From Larkinella insperata (GTDB taxonomy: Bacteria > Bacteroidota > Bacteroidia > Cytophagales > Spirosomataceae), in NCBI RefSeq assembly GCF_026248825.1, contig NZ_CP110973.1, positions 3,858,501-3,922,500 of the forward strand: 64,000 nucleotides of DNA. Direction: 5' to 3'. The notes under the pieces are model-generated. The model worked only from the letters and a program-made list of their open reading frames with translations. It had not been told where the DNA came from and did no database searches. Both the position numbers and the translations under genes were made by a program. Below, in pieces: positions 41,881 to 50,854 of this stretch. The stretch's first letter is position 1. Every line of letters starts with the position of its first letter.

Positions 41881-41916
41881 TCATCAACCACCCGGTGTTG
41901 GCCGGGTGGTTGATGA
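41881..41916. terminator. Strong hairpin between the RidA relic and the cysteine hydrolase gene
   Basis: A 15-base perfect stem TCATCAACCACCCGG with its inverted copy at 41902-41916 around a six-base loop. A T-rich run follows after seven bases on the plus strand. It probably terminates the convergent units. Confidence 0.65.
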
Positions 41917-41927
41917 GTGTATCTTTT

Positions 41928-42569
41928 TCAAGCGGAATAGCCGCGACCGGCAACGTCCGAGACCGTTTCCCCCGAAAGTTCTTCCACAAACTGATCGTGG
42001 GTCATGGGTTTGGAAAACATCGGAAAGTTCTTGGCGCAGGCAAACTGCTGTTCCTCTTCGCTCAGCGTAGCCGTGCAATCGGTCAGTGTAATGACCTCGA
42101 AGCCTTTTTCGTAGCCCGAGCGCATGGTCGATTCCACGCAGCAGTTGGTCAAAAAACCGCCCAGGGCGATAGTTTCGATGCCTTTACTGCGGAGAATAAA
42201 GTCGAGGTTGGTGCTGGCGAAGGCATCCAGACCGCGTTTCCCCTCAAGCACAATGTCGCCCGACTCCGGTTTCAGGTCGTCAATAATCTCGACGCCCCAG
42301 GTGCCTTTCCGAAACGACTGGCTGTCGACAACGCCTTTCAGAATACCGTACGGATGCGCCGTAATTTCGTAGTAACCGTCGTGAAAGCTGATCGGCGAAT
42401 GAATAATGGTGGCTCCGGCTTCGCGGGCTTTTTTTACCACATCCCTGGTGTTTTCCAGCATGTTCGTGGAGTCCATTACTCCCTTGACGGCGTTGTGCAG
42501 CGTGCCGCCCTCGGAGGTGAAGTCGTTCTGGTACTCGATCAGGACCAGGGCCGTTTTGGTTGGGTTCAT
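41928..42569 (-). CDS. Isochorismatase-like cysteine hydrolase
   Basis: A 213-residue cytosolic protein of the isochorismatase/nicotinamidase superfamily. Catalytic triad residues are visible: Asp in LIEYQNDFTS near residue 15, Lys in VLEGKRGLDAF near 109, and the nucleophile Cys in GGFLTNCCVEST near 145. Members hydrolyse amides such as nicotinamide, N-carbamoyl compounds or peroxyureido derivatives; the substrate here is not evident. It stands alone between a hairpin and the beta-lactamase-like gene. RidA and cysteine-hydrolase genes are often neighbours in amine catabolism, so the relic next door may be a former partner. Confidence 0.88.
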   Translation of the reverse strand: MNPTKTALVLIEYQNDFTSEGGTLHNAVKGVMDSTNMLENTRDVVKKAREAGATIIHSPISFHDGYYEITAHPYGILKGVVDSQSFRKGTWGVEIIDDLKPESGDIVLEGKRGLDAFASTNLDFILRSKGIETIALGGFLTNCCVESTMRSGYEKGFEVITLTDCTATLSEEEQQFACAKNFPMFSKPMTHDQFVEELSGETVSDVAGRGYSA

Positions 42570-42700
42570 ACCTGAAATTTGTTGTTAGAAGGTGAGCGTT
42601 AAAGCTAGGCAAATTCGCTCGGATAGAAAAGCAATACCGTTTGACCGGTCGGCCTGGTGCGTTTGTCGGAGAAACCGGCGGGTTGCAGTCGCCGGTGCGA

Positions 42701-43975
42701 TCACTCGAGCGCCTGATACACCGCAATGCGAAACTTCCGGCGGAATTCAGCGGAGTGAACGTAGGGTTGCACATTTGTGAAAATCAGCAGAACCAGGTTC
42801 TCCTGCGGGTCGATGGTGTATTCCGAGCAGTACATGCCGCCCCATGAAAAGGAGCCCGGACTGACTTCGTTGCCGTAACTGCTTTCTTCGGTGACGATCT
42901 GAAAACCAAGGCCGAATTTGTCTTTGTACGAGCTCGTAGTTGCGTCGCCGATCTGATTTCTAAGCATCATGTCCACGATTTTCCGACCCAGAATCCGTTT
43001 GTTGTTGAATGTGCCGCCGTTGAGCATCATCTGGCAGAACTTGGCGTAATCTTCCACGGTGCTGACCAGCCCGGCGCCGCCCGAGAAATAGGTTTTGGCG
43101 CCTTCCACCGTAAACTGGCGGTAAGCGTTGTTCTCGTGGAGCGTCAACGGCTTTTCGGCGCTGCTTTTGGAATACAGCTCCACCAGTCGGCTGGCTTTGT
43201 TGGCCGGCAGGTAAAAGTAAGTGTCGTTCATGCCGATGGGGTCGAGGACGCGCTCGCGAAGGGCCACATCCAACGGTTTGCCGGCCAGAATTTCGACCAG
43301 TCGGCCGATGATATCCGTATTCAGGCCGTACACAAATGCTTCGCCGGGGTCTTTGGTCAGCGGACGGGCGGCAATCCGGTTGACGACATCTTCCAGTTTG
43401 TCGGGTTGCAGCGAATTGAAAAACGGTACCTTAAATTCCGGGCGCTGGTCGAGCGGGTGTTCGTAGGGAATCCCGGCATTGTGGCTCAGCAGGTGCCGAA
43501 TGGTAACATCGCGTTTGGCCGGACGGGTTTCGTAAGTGCCTTTCTCTTTGTCGACGCTGACGAGCACTTTCGGGTTTTTGAACGCCGGAATGTACTTGGA
43601 AATCGGATCGTCGAGCAAAAACTTTTCTTCTTCGTACAGCGTCATGAGCGCCACCGACACCACGGCTTTCGATTGGGAGGCAATGCGGTAGATGTCGTCG
43701 CGTTTGAGCGGAGTTTTCTTTTCCAGGTTGCTGTAACCAAACGCTTTGTAATGAACGATTTTCCCGTTGCGGGCTACGAACGTCACGGCGTTGGGGGCCA
43801 TTCCCTGGTCGACAAAACGTTGGAGATACTCATCCAGCCGCTTTAGCCGCTCGGCCGAAAACCCGGCTTCGGCGGGCGATTTGGCGGTAATAAAGGTTTG
43901 AGCGGGCTGGGCGGAAAGCGTAAACGGAAGGGCAAAGAAGACGGAATAAACGAGCGCGCGTAATCGTTTTTTCAT
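42701..43975 (-). CDS. Exported beta-lactamase-family serine hydrolase
   Basis: A 424-residue protein from the ATG at 43975 with a signal peptide ending near TLSAQ. An earlier in-frame ATG at 44020 would add a non-signal leader. The class C beta-lactamase/esterase fold is indicated by IASQSKAVVSVALMTLYEE (Ser-x-x-Lys near residue 100), the Tyr in FVYGLNTDIIGRLVEIL and a C-terminal FSWGGMYCSEY strand in the KTG position. Members include D-aminopeptidases, esterases and cell-wall-modifying proteins; a true beta-lactamase is less likely. Confidence 0.88.
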   Translation of the reverse strand: MKKRLRALVYSVFFALPFTLSAQPAQTFITAKSPAEAGFSAERLKRLDEYLQRFVDQGMAPNAVTFVARNGKIVHYKAFGYSNLEKKTPLKRDDIYRIASQSKAVVSVALMTLYEEEKFLLDDPISKYIPAFKNPKVLVSVDKEKGTYETRPAKRDVTIRHLLSHNAGIPYEHPLDQRPEFKVPFFNSLQPDKLEDVVNRIAARPLTKDPGEAFVYGLNTDIIGRLVEILAGKPLDVALRERVLDPIGMNDTYFYLPANKASRLVELYSKSSAEKPLTLHENNAYRQFTVEGAKTYFSGGAGLVSTVEDYAKFCQMMLNGGTFNNKRILGRKIVDMMLRNQIGDATTSSYKDKFGLGFQIVTEESSYGNEVSPGSFSWGGMYCSEYTIDPQENLVLLIFTNVQPYVHSAEFRRKFRIAVYQALE

Positions 43976-43999
43976 TGCAACAAGCTTGAAGGGTTCAGG

Positions 44000-44030
44000 A
44001 AAAAAGGATCCGCGAACCACTGGTTCGCGG
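44000..44030 (-). terminator. Terminator of pyrB
   Basis: A 10-base stem CCGCGAACCA/TGGTTCGCGG with a one-base centre, followed on the minus strand by T residues, directly after the pyrB stop codon. Confidence 0.8.
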
Positions 44031-44035
44031 GTTCG

Positions 44036-44956
44036 TTAGAGCTGGGCCAGCAGATACAAAACCGCCATCCGAACGGCCACCCCATTCTCGACCTGGTCGA
44101 GAATGATGGAATGATGCGAATCGGCCGCGTCGGAGGTCAGCTCGACGCCCCGGTTGATCGGACCCGGGTGCATCAACACGATGGGCCGGTCCAGTTCGTC
44201 CAGCATTTTTTTGGTAATCCCGTAATAGAGCGAATATTCCCGCAGCGACGGGAAATACTTGATCTGCTGCCGCTCCAGTTGAATCCGCAGCACGTTGGCC
44301 ACATCACACCAGTTGAGGGCTTCGCGCACATTGTGACTGACTTTAACGCCCAGTTCGTTGATATGCTTGGGAATCAGCGTTGTGGGGCCGCAAACCATGA
44401 CTTCGGCGCCTTGTTTTTGCAGGCAGAAAATATTTGACAGGGCCACGCGCGAGTGCAGAATATCGCCAATGATGGCCACGCGTTTGCCCGCTACTGCACC
44501 CAGTTTATCTTGAATGGAAAACGAATCCAGCAGGGCCTGCGTGGGGTGTTCGTGGGTGCCGTCGCCCGCGTTGACGACGTTGGCCCTAATGCGGTCCGAA
44601 AGGTAATGCGGAGCCCCGGGGCTGGCGTGGCGCATGACGATCATGTCGACCTTCATTGCCAGAATGTTGTTGACGGTGTCCAGCAGGGTTTCGCCCTTTT
44701 TCACGGAACTGCCCGAAGCCGAGAAGTTGACCACATCGGCCGATAGCCGTTTTTCGGCCAGCTCAAACGAAAGCCGGGTGCGGGTCGAATTTTCGAAAAA
44801 AACGTTGGCAATGGTAATGTCGCGCAGCGACGGTACTTTTTTGATCGGTCGGTTAATGACGTCTTTGAACTCGCGAGCCGTTTCCAGAATTAATTGAATG
44901 TCGTTCTCGGTCAGGTTCTTAATGCCCAGCAGGTGTCGGACGCTGAGTTGTTGCAT
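44036..44956 (-). CDS. pyrB: Aspartate carbamoyltransferase catalytic subunit
   Basis: A 306-residue enzyme of pyrimidine synthesis, condensing carbamoyl phosphate with aspartate. The start is the ATG of MQQLSVRHLLGIK (44956); a longer in-frame extension to 45082 is not family-like and would cross the promoter. Motifs: carbamoyl-phosphate site FENSTRTRLSFE near residue 52, HASPGAPHYL, GDGTHEHPTQALLD near 130 and MHPGPINRGVE near 270. Length is standard. No regulatory pyrI is adjacent. A well-formed promoter precedes it. Confidence 0.96.
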   Translation of the reverse strand: MQQLSVRHLLGIKNLTENDIQLILETAREFKDVINRPIKKVPSLRDITIANVFFENSTRTRLSFELAEKRLSADVVNFSASGSSVKKGETLLDTVNNILAMKVDMIVMRHASPGAPHYLSDRIRANVVNAGDGTHEHPTQALLDSFSIQDKLGAVAGKRVAIIGDILHSRVALSNIFCLQKQGAEVMVCGPTTLIPKHINELGVKVSHNVREALNWCDVANVLRIQLERQQIKYFPSLREYSLYYGITKKMLDELDRPIVLMHPGPINRGVELTSDAADSHHSIILDQVENGVAVRMAVLYLLAQL

Positions 44957-44982
44957 GGCGCGAATGAGGAGGAAAAGTTTGG

Positions 44983-45014
44983 CAAAGATAGCTTTCGCTT
45001 TGCCGGATTTCAAA
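44983..45014 (-). promoter_or_regulatory. Promoter of pyrB
   Basis: On the minus strand TTTG (45011-45014) is followed after 20 bases by TATCTTTG (44983-44990), the best match in the window to the Bacteroidota -33/-7 promoter. The expected transcript begins about 20 bases before the pyrB ATG. Confidence 0.6.
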
Positions 45015-45179
45015 TGCTGACGGAACTCTGTTCGGATTCCGAATGGCTTTTTGAACCGGCAGCGCGTCAACCGTTCACACAAAACTCGTCCATAAACATC
45101 AAGTTAACTCCCGGAAATTGCGGATGGTATTTGCTAACTTCTTTATTTTTAGCAGGCTATCCATTAACCGTTGTAGGCG

Positions 45180-46133
45180 ATGCTGCAAGACCTGTTCCAT
45201 TTTTTAGGGCGTCTGTATAGTCGGCTTGTTTCCGTAATTTTAATTGCCCTGTTGGCGGGGGCCACGTGGTTGTTGGCGTATTTCTACCAGGAAGAGAAAC
45301 TGCAGAATCTTTTTTTGAAGGAAGGCCAGTTTGTCCAAGTGCAGGTTGCGGACGTTGATCTGGCGCAGCGTTCCTGGCGGGATGCGTTCAGCAACACCAG
45401 TTACATTACGTTCCCGTATCAACAGAAAACCTACCAAACCCGCTACGTGATGGACTCTGTCTGGGTCGGTGCCGGAGACCGGGTTCAGCTTCTTTACCAT
45501 CCGGGTCGGGACGCATTCCGCCAGCCGCACGGCGAACGAAAGCCCGACCGAACGGTGTCGCGGCTGGTTCGGTGGAGTTTGGTAAATGATTTTAGCACGG
45601 AGTATAAACTGCTGGGCGGGGTTCTGGTGCTGGCCACCTTCCTGTTTTTTTTGGCGAGCGGGCTGGTGGTTTCCCTGTTTCCCGGCCTGACCTTCCTGCG
45701 GACCATCGCCCGGCTGGTGCTGGTGGTCGTGCTGGGCGCCGTGGCCGTGTTTTTTACCTACGATGCAATCGCCTATCACCGGTATTACCAGCGCATTAAA
45801 ACAAATGGCCGCCCGCTGGAGGTTACGGTTCTGGAAACAGACCGCCAGCGGATTGGCCGAAGCAATCGCCGTTCCGTATTGAAGAGTTACCGGTACAATG
45901 CAACCTGTCGTTTTGAAAAAGGCAAACGAACCATCCCGATTACCGAAGACGAATACGAAACCCTGAAGCCCAACGATCGGCTGACGGTGTTGTACGACGA
46001 GTCGCTGGACGATTCCATGTCGGCCAGGTATTCCGGCAATAAATTGGACTACGTTGCTCCGGTGTTTTTCTGGATCCTGTTCCTGGTTTTTCTCTGGAAC
46101 TTGTTTTTCAAACCGCAGAAACGGCTTGCGTAG
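45180..46133 (+). CDS. DUF3592-like membrane protein
   Basis: A 317-residue protein with membrane segments near residues 18-36, 145-165, 180-200 and at the C-terminus (PVFFWILFLVFLWNLFF). Between them are two soluble beta-rich parts with the pattern ITFPYQQKTYQTRYVMDSVWVGAGDRVQLLYHP and a related one (TCRFEKGKRTIPITEDEYETLKPNDRLTVLYDE), typical of the duplicated DUF3592 unit. Function unknown. It is divergent from pyrB and convergent with lgt. Confidence 0.7.
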   Translation: MLQDLFHFLGRLYSRLVSVILIALLAGATWLLAYFYQEEKLQNLFLKEGQFVQVQVADVDLAQRSWRDAFSNTSYITFPYQQKTYQTRYVMDSVWVGAGDRVQLLYHPGRDAFRQPHGERKPDRTVSRLVRWSLVNDFSTEYKLLGGVLVLATFLFFLASGLVVSLFPGLTFLRTIARLVLVVVLGAVAVFFTYDAIAYHRYYQRIKTNGRPLEVTVLETDRQRIGRSNRRSVLKSYRYNATCRFEKGKRTIPITEDEYETLKPNDRLTVLYDESLDDSMSARYSGNKLDYVAPVFFWILFLVFLWNLFFKPQKRLA

Positions 46134-46196
46134 CGAGAACCGCACGGTTTTCCCTTTTCTGTCTCCACGGTGCTCCATCCGAAAGACGGAAAATAA

Positions 46197-46234
46197 AAAA
46201 GCCAAAACCTGTTCAGTAACGGATTTTGGCTTTT
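46197..46234. terminator. Bidirectional terminator between DUF3592 gene and lgt
   Basis: AAAAGCCAAAA and TTTTGGCTTTT form an 11-base stem with a 16-base loop; A-run on one side and T-run on the other fit both convergent genes. Confidence 0.75.
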
Positions 46235-46255
46235 CCAGTGACGGTATTCGGTTGA

Positions 46256-47089
46256 TTACTGAACCTTCCCGGAGTTCAGGATGGTTGGTTTTCGCCGGAA
46301 GCTGCTGACCAGCAGGTAGACACCTGCCAGTACCGCCGGAATGCTCAGAATCTGTCCCATGTTCAGCGCGAGCGAATTTTCAAACTCCACCTGGTTTTCC
46401 TTCAGGAATTCATAGAAAAACCGCAGACCGAAGACGCCAATCAGGAAGATGCCAAGCAGGCTGCCGCGTGGTGTGTTCTCCCGGTAACGGCTCCAGAACC
46501 AGAACAAAAACAGGCAGATCACCAGGCACGACAGGGCTTCGTACAACTGCGCCGGATGACGGGGAATCTGTAGGTACTCTGTGTTGTTAACAAAAACGAA
46601 GGCCCAGGGAACATCCGTTGGACGGCCCACGATTTCGGAGTTCATCAGATTGCCCAGTCGAATGAAACAGCCGCCCAGCGCAACGGCAATGACGATGCGG
46701 TCGGTAATCCAGAGAAACGTCTGGTTCGTGGCAACACTGGATTTCCGGCGGGAATAAAGCCATAAACCGGTTAGAATACCGACCGTGGCCCCGTGGCTGG
46801 CCAGCCCGCGGTAGGGCGGCAGGATTACCTCCAGTGGGTTTCTGAACAGAACTTCGGGTTCGTAAAAAAGGAAATGCCCGATTCGTGCTCCCAGTACGGT
46901 CGCAACGACCATGTAGATGGTCAGGGCGTCGATGTCGCTGACGGGTTTTCCTTCGCGTTTGAAAATGTAAAGCATGATTTGCTGGCCCAGCAGAAAGCCG
47001 AGTGCGAACAGCAGACCATACCAGCGAACGGAAAAGGAACCGATGGAAAATAATTCGGGATTAACATCCCAGATGATGTAGGAGAGCAT
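46256..47089 (-). CDS. lgt: Prolipoprotein diacylglyceryl transferase
   Basis: A 277-residue inner-membrane enzyme with about seven hydrophobic segments. It moves diacylglycerol to the lipobox Cys of prolipoproteins, the first maturation step for the many lipoproteins in this window. Motifs: SVRWYGLLFALGFLLGQ near residue 20, GLASHGATVGI near 100 (catalytic-region His) and the Lgt signature GGCFIRLGNLMNSEIVGRPT near 140. A -7-like element TATCTTTG lies on the minus strand at 47191-47198. Confidence 0.95.
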   Translation of the reverse strand: MLSYIIWDVNPELFSIGSFSVRWYGLLFALGFLLGQQIMLYIFKREGKPVSDIDALTIYMVVATVLGARIGHFLFYEPEVLFRNPLEVILPPYRGLASHGATVGILTGLWLYSRRKSSVATNQTFLWITDRIVIAVALGGCFIRLGNLMNSEIVGRPTDVPWAFVFVNNTEYLQIPRHPAQLYEALSCLVICLFLFWFWSRYRENTPRGSLLGIFLIGVFGLRFFYEFLKENQVEFENSLALNMGQILSIPAVLAGVYLLVSSFRRKPTILNSGKVQ

Positions 47090-47190
47090 CCGATTTAGTG
47101 ACGTGTTAAAGAATAGACCCGCATTGGCGGCTCAGGGTTTGAATTCGACCAAACGAACCGACTGCCTACCATCCGGGCCGGCACGGAAAG

Positions 47191-47198
47191 CAAAGATA
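47191..47198 (-). promoter_or_regulatory. Putative -7 element for lgt
   Basis: TATCTTTG on the minus strand, about 100 bases before the lgt ATG. No clear -33 TTG at the expected distance. Confidence 0.35.
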
Positions 47199-47230
47199 GA
47201 AAAGATTTAACGAAGGAGTGGTTACCGCTT

Positions 47231-47440
47231 ATGAAAACCGTCTTGATAGGATTTGTCCGGTTGTACCAGGGAGCAATTTCGCCCTACCTGCCCAACGCGT
47301 GCCGGTACACACCGACCTGTTCGCAGTACATGATTGAAGCGATTCAGAAATACGGGCCGGTGGAGGGCGGCAAGTTGGGCTTGAAGCGAATTTCCCGCTG
47401 CCACCCGTGGGGCGGGAGCGGCTACGATCCCGTACCCTGA
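47231..47440 (+). CDS. yidD: Membrane protein insertion efficiency factor YidD
   Basis: A 69-residue protein matching YidD across its length: VRLYQGAISPYLPNACRYTP, then TCSQYMIEAIQKYGPVEGG and RISRCHPWGGSGYDPVP, with the three conserved Cys. It helps YidC insert proteins into the inner membrane and is peripheral to it through an amphipathic N-terminus. Not next to yidC here; divergent from lgt. Confidence 0.95.
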   Translation: MKTVLIGFVRLYQGAISPYLPNACRYTPTCSQYMIEAIQKYGPVEGGKLGLKRISRCHPWGGSGYDPVP

Positions 47441-47571
47441 CGGCGGCAACCGTTCCAGCAGGAGGCTGACAATTTGTCGGATCGATGCGCAAACCGCGGG
47501 GATTGCCTGATTCTTGTTGGGGCGTGCCTACCCGATCCGACGGGCATGAAACTGATGACTGATTGACAAAC

Positions 47572-47949
47572 ATGGAAATAACGGCAGATAACCGATTGAG
47601 AAGGTTAATTGTGGTGGGCGACCGGGTGCTGGTCAAACCCAAAAATCCGAGTGATCGCACGAACAGCGGGCTGTATTTACCGCCAACCGTCCACGAAAAA
47701 GAACAGGTGCAGAGCGGCTATGTCATCAAGGTAGGACCGGGGTACCCGATTCCGACCCCCGCGGAAGACGAGCCGTGGAAGGAGACCGAAGAAAAAGTAA
47801 AATACATGCCGTTGCAGGCGCAGGAGGGCGATCTGGCCATTTATCTGCAACGGAATGCGGTTGAACTTGAGTACGAGGGCGAAAAGTACCTCATTGTTCC
47901 CCAGTCGGCTATTCTGCTGCTGGAGCGTTCCGAAAACCTCTTCGAATAA
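47572..47949 (+). CDS. Divergent GroES-like co-chaperone
   Basis: A 125-residue protein from the ATG at 47572 (an in-frame TTG nine bases earlier is not needed). It has GroES features, namely VVGDRVLVKPKNPSDRTNSG, LYLPPTVHEKEQVQSGYVIK and VGPG in the first half and EYEGEKYLIVPQSAILLLE at the end. Between them is an insertion of about 30 residues (YPIPTPAEDEPWKETEEKVK and following) not found in canonical GroES (about 95 residues). No groEL gene is adjacent. Role as an alternative or accessory co-chaperonin is inferred. Confidence 0.8.
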   Translation: MEITADNRLRRLIVVGDRVLVKPKNPSDRTNSGLYLPPTVHEKEQVQSGYVIKVGPGYPIPTPAEDEPWKETEEKVKYMPLQAQEGDLAIYLQRNAVELEYEGEKYLIVPQSAILLLERSENLFE

Positions 47950-48014
47950 TCTGGGTTATAGAAAGAAGCGTAAGGGCTTGAGATTCGTATTCTTACACTT
48001 CTTTTTTAAACACT

Positions 48015-48455
48015 ATGGGCACGGGCTGGTTGATGGGTATACTGATGAGTATAACCCTTTTTGGAGCAATGGAAAGTAACGGAACGCTAAAAAAATCGCT
48101 GAAAGCCATTCTGGAGGAAAAACAGGACCAACGTCGTGTGCTGGTCTTGTATGGCCGCGAGGATGCCCAGCACCTATTGATTGAACAGCAGGAAACCCTG
48201 CACGCCGAAAGAGATCAGTTGGCGGAACGCGATCTGGATGTGATTGTGCTGATAAGCTACGATCTGCCAGAACCCGACCGGCAGTTTCTCATGCAGCAAC
48301 CGTTCGGACTGATTCCTTCTGAGAATTTTCAGGGCTGGCTGATCGGCAAAGACGGCGGGGTGAAGCACGTTTTCAAAAAGCCGATCGAAACCGCCGAGCT
48401 GTTTGGCCTCATTGACAGCATGCCGATGCGAAAACAAGAAGCTAAAAAGCAATAA
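48015..48455 (+). CDS. DUF4174 family protein
   Basis: A 146-residue protein with a hydrophobic N-terminus (WLMGILMSITLFGAM) that may be a signal or anchor, followed by RRVLVLYGREDAQHLLIEQ, DLDVIVLISYDLPEP, SENFQGWLIGKDGGVKHVF and PIETAELFGLIDSMPMRKQE, the thioredoxin-like DUF4174 pattern without a redox CxxC. Function unknown. It is followed by a strong terminator shared with the esterase gene. Confidence 0.75.
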   Translation: MGTGWLMGILMSITLFGAMESNGTLKKSLKAILEEKQDQRRVLVLYGREDAQHLLIEQQETLHAERDQLAERDLDVIVLISYDLPEPDRQFLMQQPFGLIPSENFQGWLIGKDGGVKHVFKKPIETAELFGLIDSMPMRKQEAKKQ

Positions 48456-48460
48456 GAAAA

Positions 48461-48501
48461 ACCGGGGAACGCTCACGGACTGGAGCATTCCCCGGTCTTT
48501 T
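48461..48501. terminator. Shared terminator of DUF4174 and esterase genes
   Basis: A 13-pair stem, ACCGGGGAA/TTCCCCGGT plus GCTC/GAGC with one internal mismatch, A-rich on the left and T-rich on the right, between convergent stop codons. Confidence 0.88.
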
Positions 48502-50465
48502 TATTTAAACGTTGCGGCCTCGGTGATGCCTTTCCAGGTGTCGGTCCGGAACGGAACTGCCGGCAACCCTTCTTTATTGTACAGATTGACTTCGCCGTTA
48601 TCGTCTGCCCAGCCGTAGTGCACCGACACGGGCGTGGCCACCTCGTTGGCGTACACCACCACTTTATCGCCCTGAATCTCGGCTTTGGCCCAGTAAAATT
48701 TATGGTCGGCTCCGGCCACTTCAAAGCCTTTCAAATACCCGTATTTATCGGTTGTCTGTAACCCGCCCCCCACGTGGTCGAAGGTCAGCATGGCTTTGTT
48801 TCCGTTGATTTCCATGGACTTAAAAACCGGCCCGGAAGACACGCGGTCCAGCCCGTAAACGGTTTTTAGCGCGTTCACGGCCAGCCGTTTGCCCACATCC
48901 TGTTTATTTTTCGGGTGAATATCCCCGGCTTCACCAATGTCGGAGGTGACGGCCATACCGGTATTGGGCAGGGCGAGCGTCTGCGTCTGGGCTTCGCGGA
49001 GTTCGGCCCAGGTGCTGCCGTTGGCACTGTTGCCGTTGGCCGCGTTGAAACTGGCTAACTGAACAAACAGGAACGGAAAATCGCCCTGGCCCCAGCGTTT
49101 CCGCCAGTCGCTGATCATGAGCGGGAACGCCTTGCGGTATTGATACGCCCGGCCCGCGTTGGTTTCGCCCTGGTACCAGATGACGCCCTGCATGGCATAG
49201 GGAATCAACGGGTTAATCATGGAATTGTACAGAATGGTGCCCGTCAGGTTGGGGTTGGTCAGGGCGAATGTCCGGTTGTAATCGGCCACCCGAAACTTCC
49301 AGTCGCCGGCCAGCGAGAGGATTTTGCCGTTGCCCGTCATTTGAAACTGATTGTCTCTGGCCATGAAGCCGCCCCCGCCCCCGGTGTCTTCCACGCGAAC
49401 CGCGATCACGTTGCGGCCCGGTTTCAGCGTTCCGGCGGGAATGGTGTAATGCCGTTCGGTGCTGTGCACCCCAGTTGAACCTACTTTGACGCCGTTGACG
49501 TAGGTTTCGTCGGCATCGTCAATCGGGCCCATACTCAGCTTCATTTCTTTTCCGGCCAAATCGTCAGGTACCGTAATGTCCCGCCGAAACCAGACAACGC
49601 CGTCGAAATTGGGGACGGCTTTCCGGTCGAACAGGTCGGGCAGGCGGAGGGTCTGCCAGTTGCTGTCGTTCAGATCGGCCGACGTCCACTGCTTGATTTC
49701 GGTTGCGGTGGGCAAGCCGCCCTGTAGTTTCGTAATCTGAGCCCGCAATTCCTCCATCCGCTGGTTGGTAATATCGTCGAGGCTTTTCGGCATAGCCGCC
49801 AGCGCGGGCTTGAATTCGTCGAAACTTTCCATGGCTTCCCGGCTCGTCCACGACTCCGACTGTGTGCCGCCCCAGGAGGTATTGAGCAGACCGATCGGTA
49901 CATTCTGCAGTTCTTTCTGCAATTCCCGCGCGAAGAAATACCCCACTGCGGTGAAATTACCGGCATTTTCGGGGGTACAGGCTTGCCATTCACCGCCCAG
50001 AATATCGTCTTTGGGCGTTAAGCTCAGGTCGTGCGGCACTTTAAAATGGCGGATCAGTGGATAATTGGCCTGCTGGATTTCCTGGGCGGCATTGGCGGAG
50101 GAGTTGACCGACCACTCCATGTTCGACTGACCCGAGCAGACCCAGACTTCGCCCACCAGCACGTCGTCGAAGGTGACGGTATTTTTCTTGCCGCGCACCG
50201 TCATGGTGAACGGCCCGCCGGCTTCGAGCGGCTCCAGCCGAACCACCCATTTGCCCGACTTGTCTGATTTTACGGTTTTGGTCTGGTTGTTGAATTGGAC
50301 AGTTACCTTTTCACCGGGGTCGGACCAGCCCCAGACCGGCACGGCTTTCCGGCGCTGCAAGACCATGTGGGAACCAAAAACTTTCGGTAAGCGGACATCC
50401 GCCCACGTCTGCACCGCCAGAAGCAGAAAGCCGACAGCGGCTGCGTAACGAGATTTGCGAAACAT
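48501..50465 (-). CDS. Exported sialate O-acetylesterase (SASA) family protein
   Basis: A 654-residue protein with signal peptide ending near TWADV. SGNH-hydrolase motifs are present: CSGQSNMEWSV (nucleophile Ser near residue 108), GGTQSESW and DIHPKNKQDVGKRLA (Asp/His) near 545. Residues about 290-400 form an inserted galactose-binding-like sandwich (GVVWFRRDITVPDDLAGKEM; YVNGVKVGSTGVH). The family removes O-acetyl groups from sialic acid or plant polysaccharides; no sialidase gene is nearby, so xylan or pectin deacetylation is equally possible. The neighbouring Sus pair at 52 kb may belong to the same use (inference). Confidence 0.9.
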   Translation of the reverse strand: MFRKSRYAAAVGFLLLAVQTWADVRLPKVFGSHMVLQRRKAVPVWGWSDPGEKVTVQFNNQTKTVKSDKSGKWVVRLEPLEAGGPFTMTVRGKKNTVTFDDVLVGEVWVCSGQSNMEWSVNSSANAAQEIQQANYPLIRHFKVPHDLSLTPKDDILGGEWQACTPENAGNFTAVGYFFARELQKELQNVPIGLLNTSWGGTQSESWTSREAMESFDEFKPALAAMPKSLDDITNQRMEELRAQITKLQGGLPTATEIKQWTSADLNDSNWQTLRLPDLFDRKAVPNFDGVVWFRRDITVPDDLAGKEMKLSMGPIDDADETYVNGVKVGSTGVHSTERHYTIPAGTLKPGRNVIAVRVEDTGGGGGFMARDNQFQMTGNGKILSLAGDWKFRVADYNRTFALTNPNLTGTILYNSMINPLIPYAMQGVIWYQGETNAGRAYQYRKAFPLMISDWRKRWGQGDFPFLFVQLASFNAANGNSANGSTWAELREAQTQTLALPNTGMAVTSDIGEAGDIHPKNKQDVGKRLAVNALKTVYGLDRVSSGPVFKSMEINGNKAMLTFDHVGGGLQTTDKYGYLKGFEVAGADHKFYWAKAEIQGDKVVVYANEVATPVSVHYGWADDNGEVNLYNKEGLPAVPFRTDTWKGITEAATFK

Positions 50466-50554
50466 ACGAACGGGTTTAGGAAAAATGAATTTGTCAAAAA
50501 TGCTTGAACAGGCCGGAAAAATACAGATATTTAGCTGAAAGTGTAATCAACCCC

Positions 50555-50809
50555 ATGAAGCTCGAAGATTTTCTGACCCTGCCGCTCAACCACCAACAGG
50601 AACAACTCTGGTTTCGCGGATCGGTGCTGGCTAATCGTTACGAGGATGCCTCTATTTTTCTGCTTTACGCCCTGGATTTATTTTACGTTGAGCTACAATA
50701 CGACGCCGTAGGCAACAAGCTCCTTCGTCTGTCGGCTTTTACCTCCACCGAACCGCTGGCACCCTACCTGCCCCTGTTGCCCGACGATCTGCTGGCGAAG
50801 CGGGAGTGA
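50555..50809 (+). CDS. Small protein of unknown function
   Basis: An 84-residue protein from the ATG at 50555 (KLEDFLTLPLNHQQEQLWFR; DASIFLLYALDLFYVELQYD), with no signal peptide. The pattern of a helix, then FYVELQYD strand and a short C-terminal helix, is common to small uncharacterised Cytophagales proteins. A longer frame starting at a TTG at 50504 is less likely. Probably a cytosolic protein; function unknown. Confidence 0.6.
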   Translation: MKLEDFLTLPLNHQQEQLWFRGSVLANRYEDASIFLLYALDLFYVELQYDAVGNKLLRLSAFTSTEPLAPYLPLLPDDLLAKRE

Positions 50810-50854
50810 TTTTCCGTAAATTTAGATTTGCAATGTCTTTATGATAAGTCCAGT

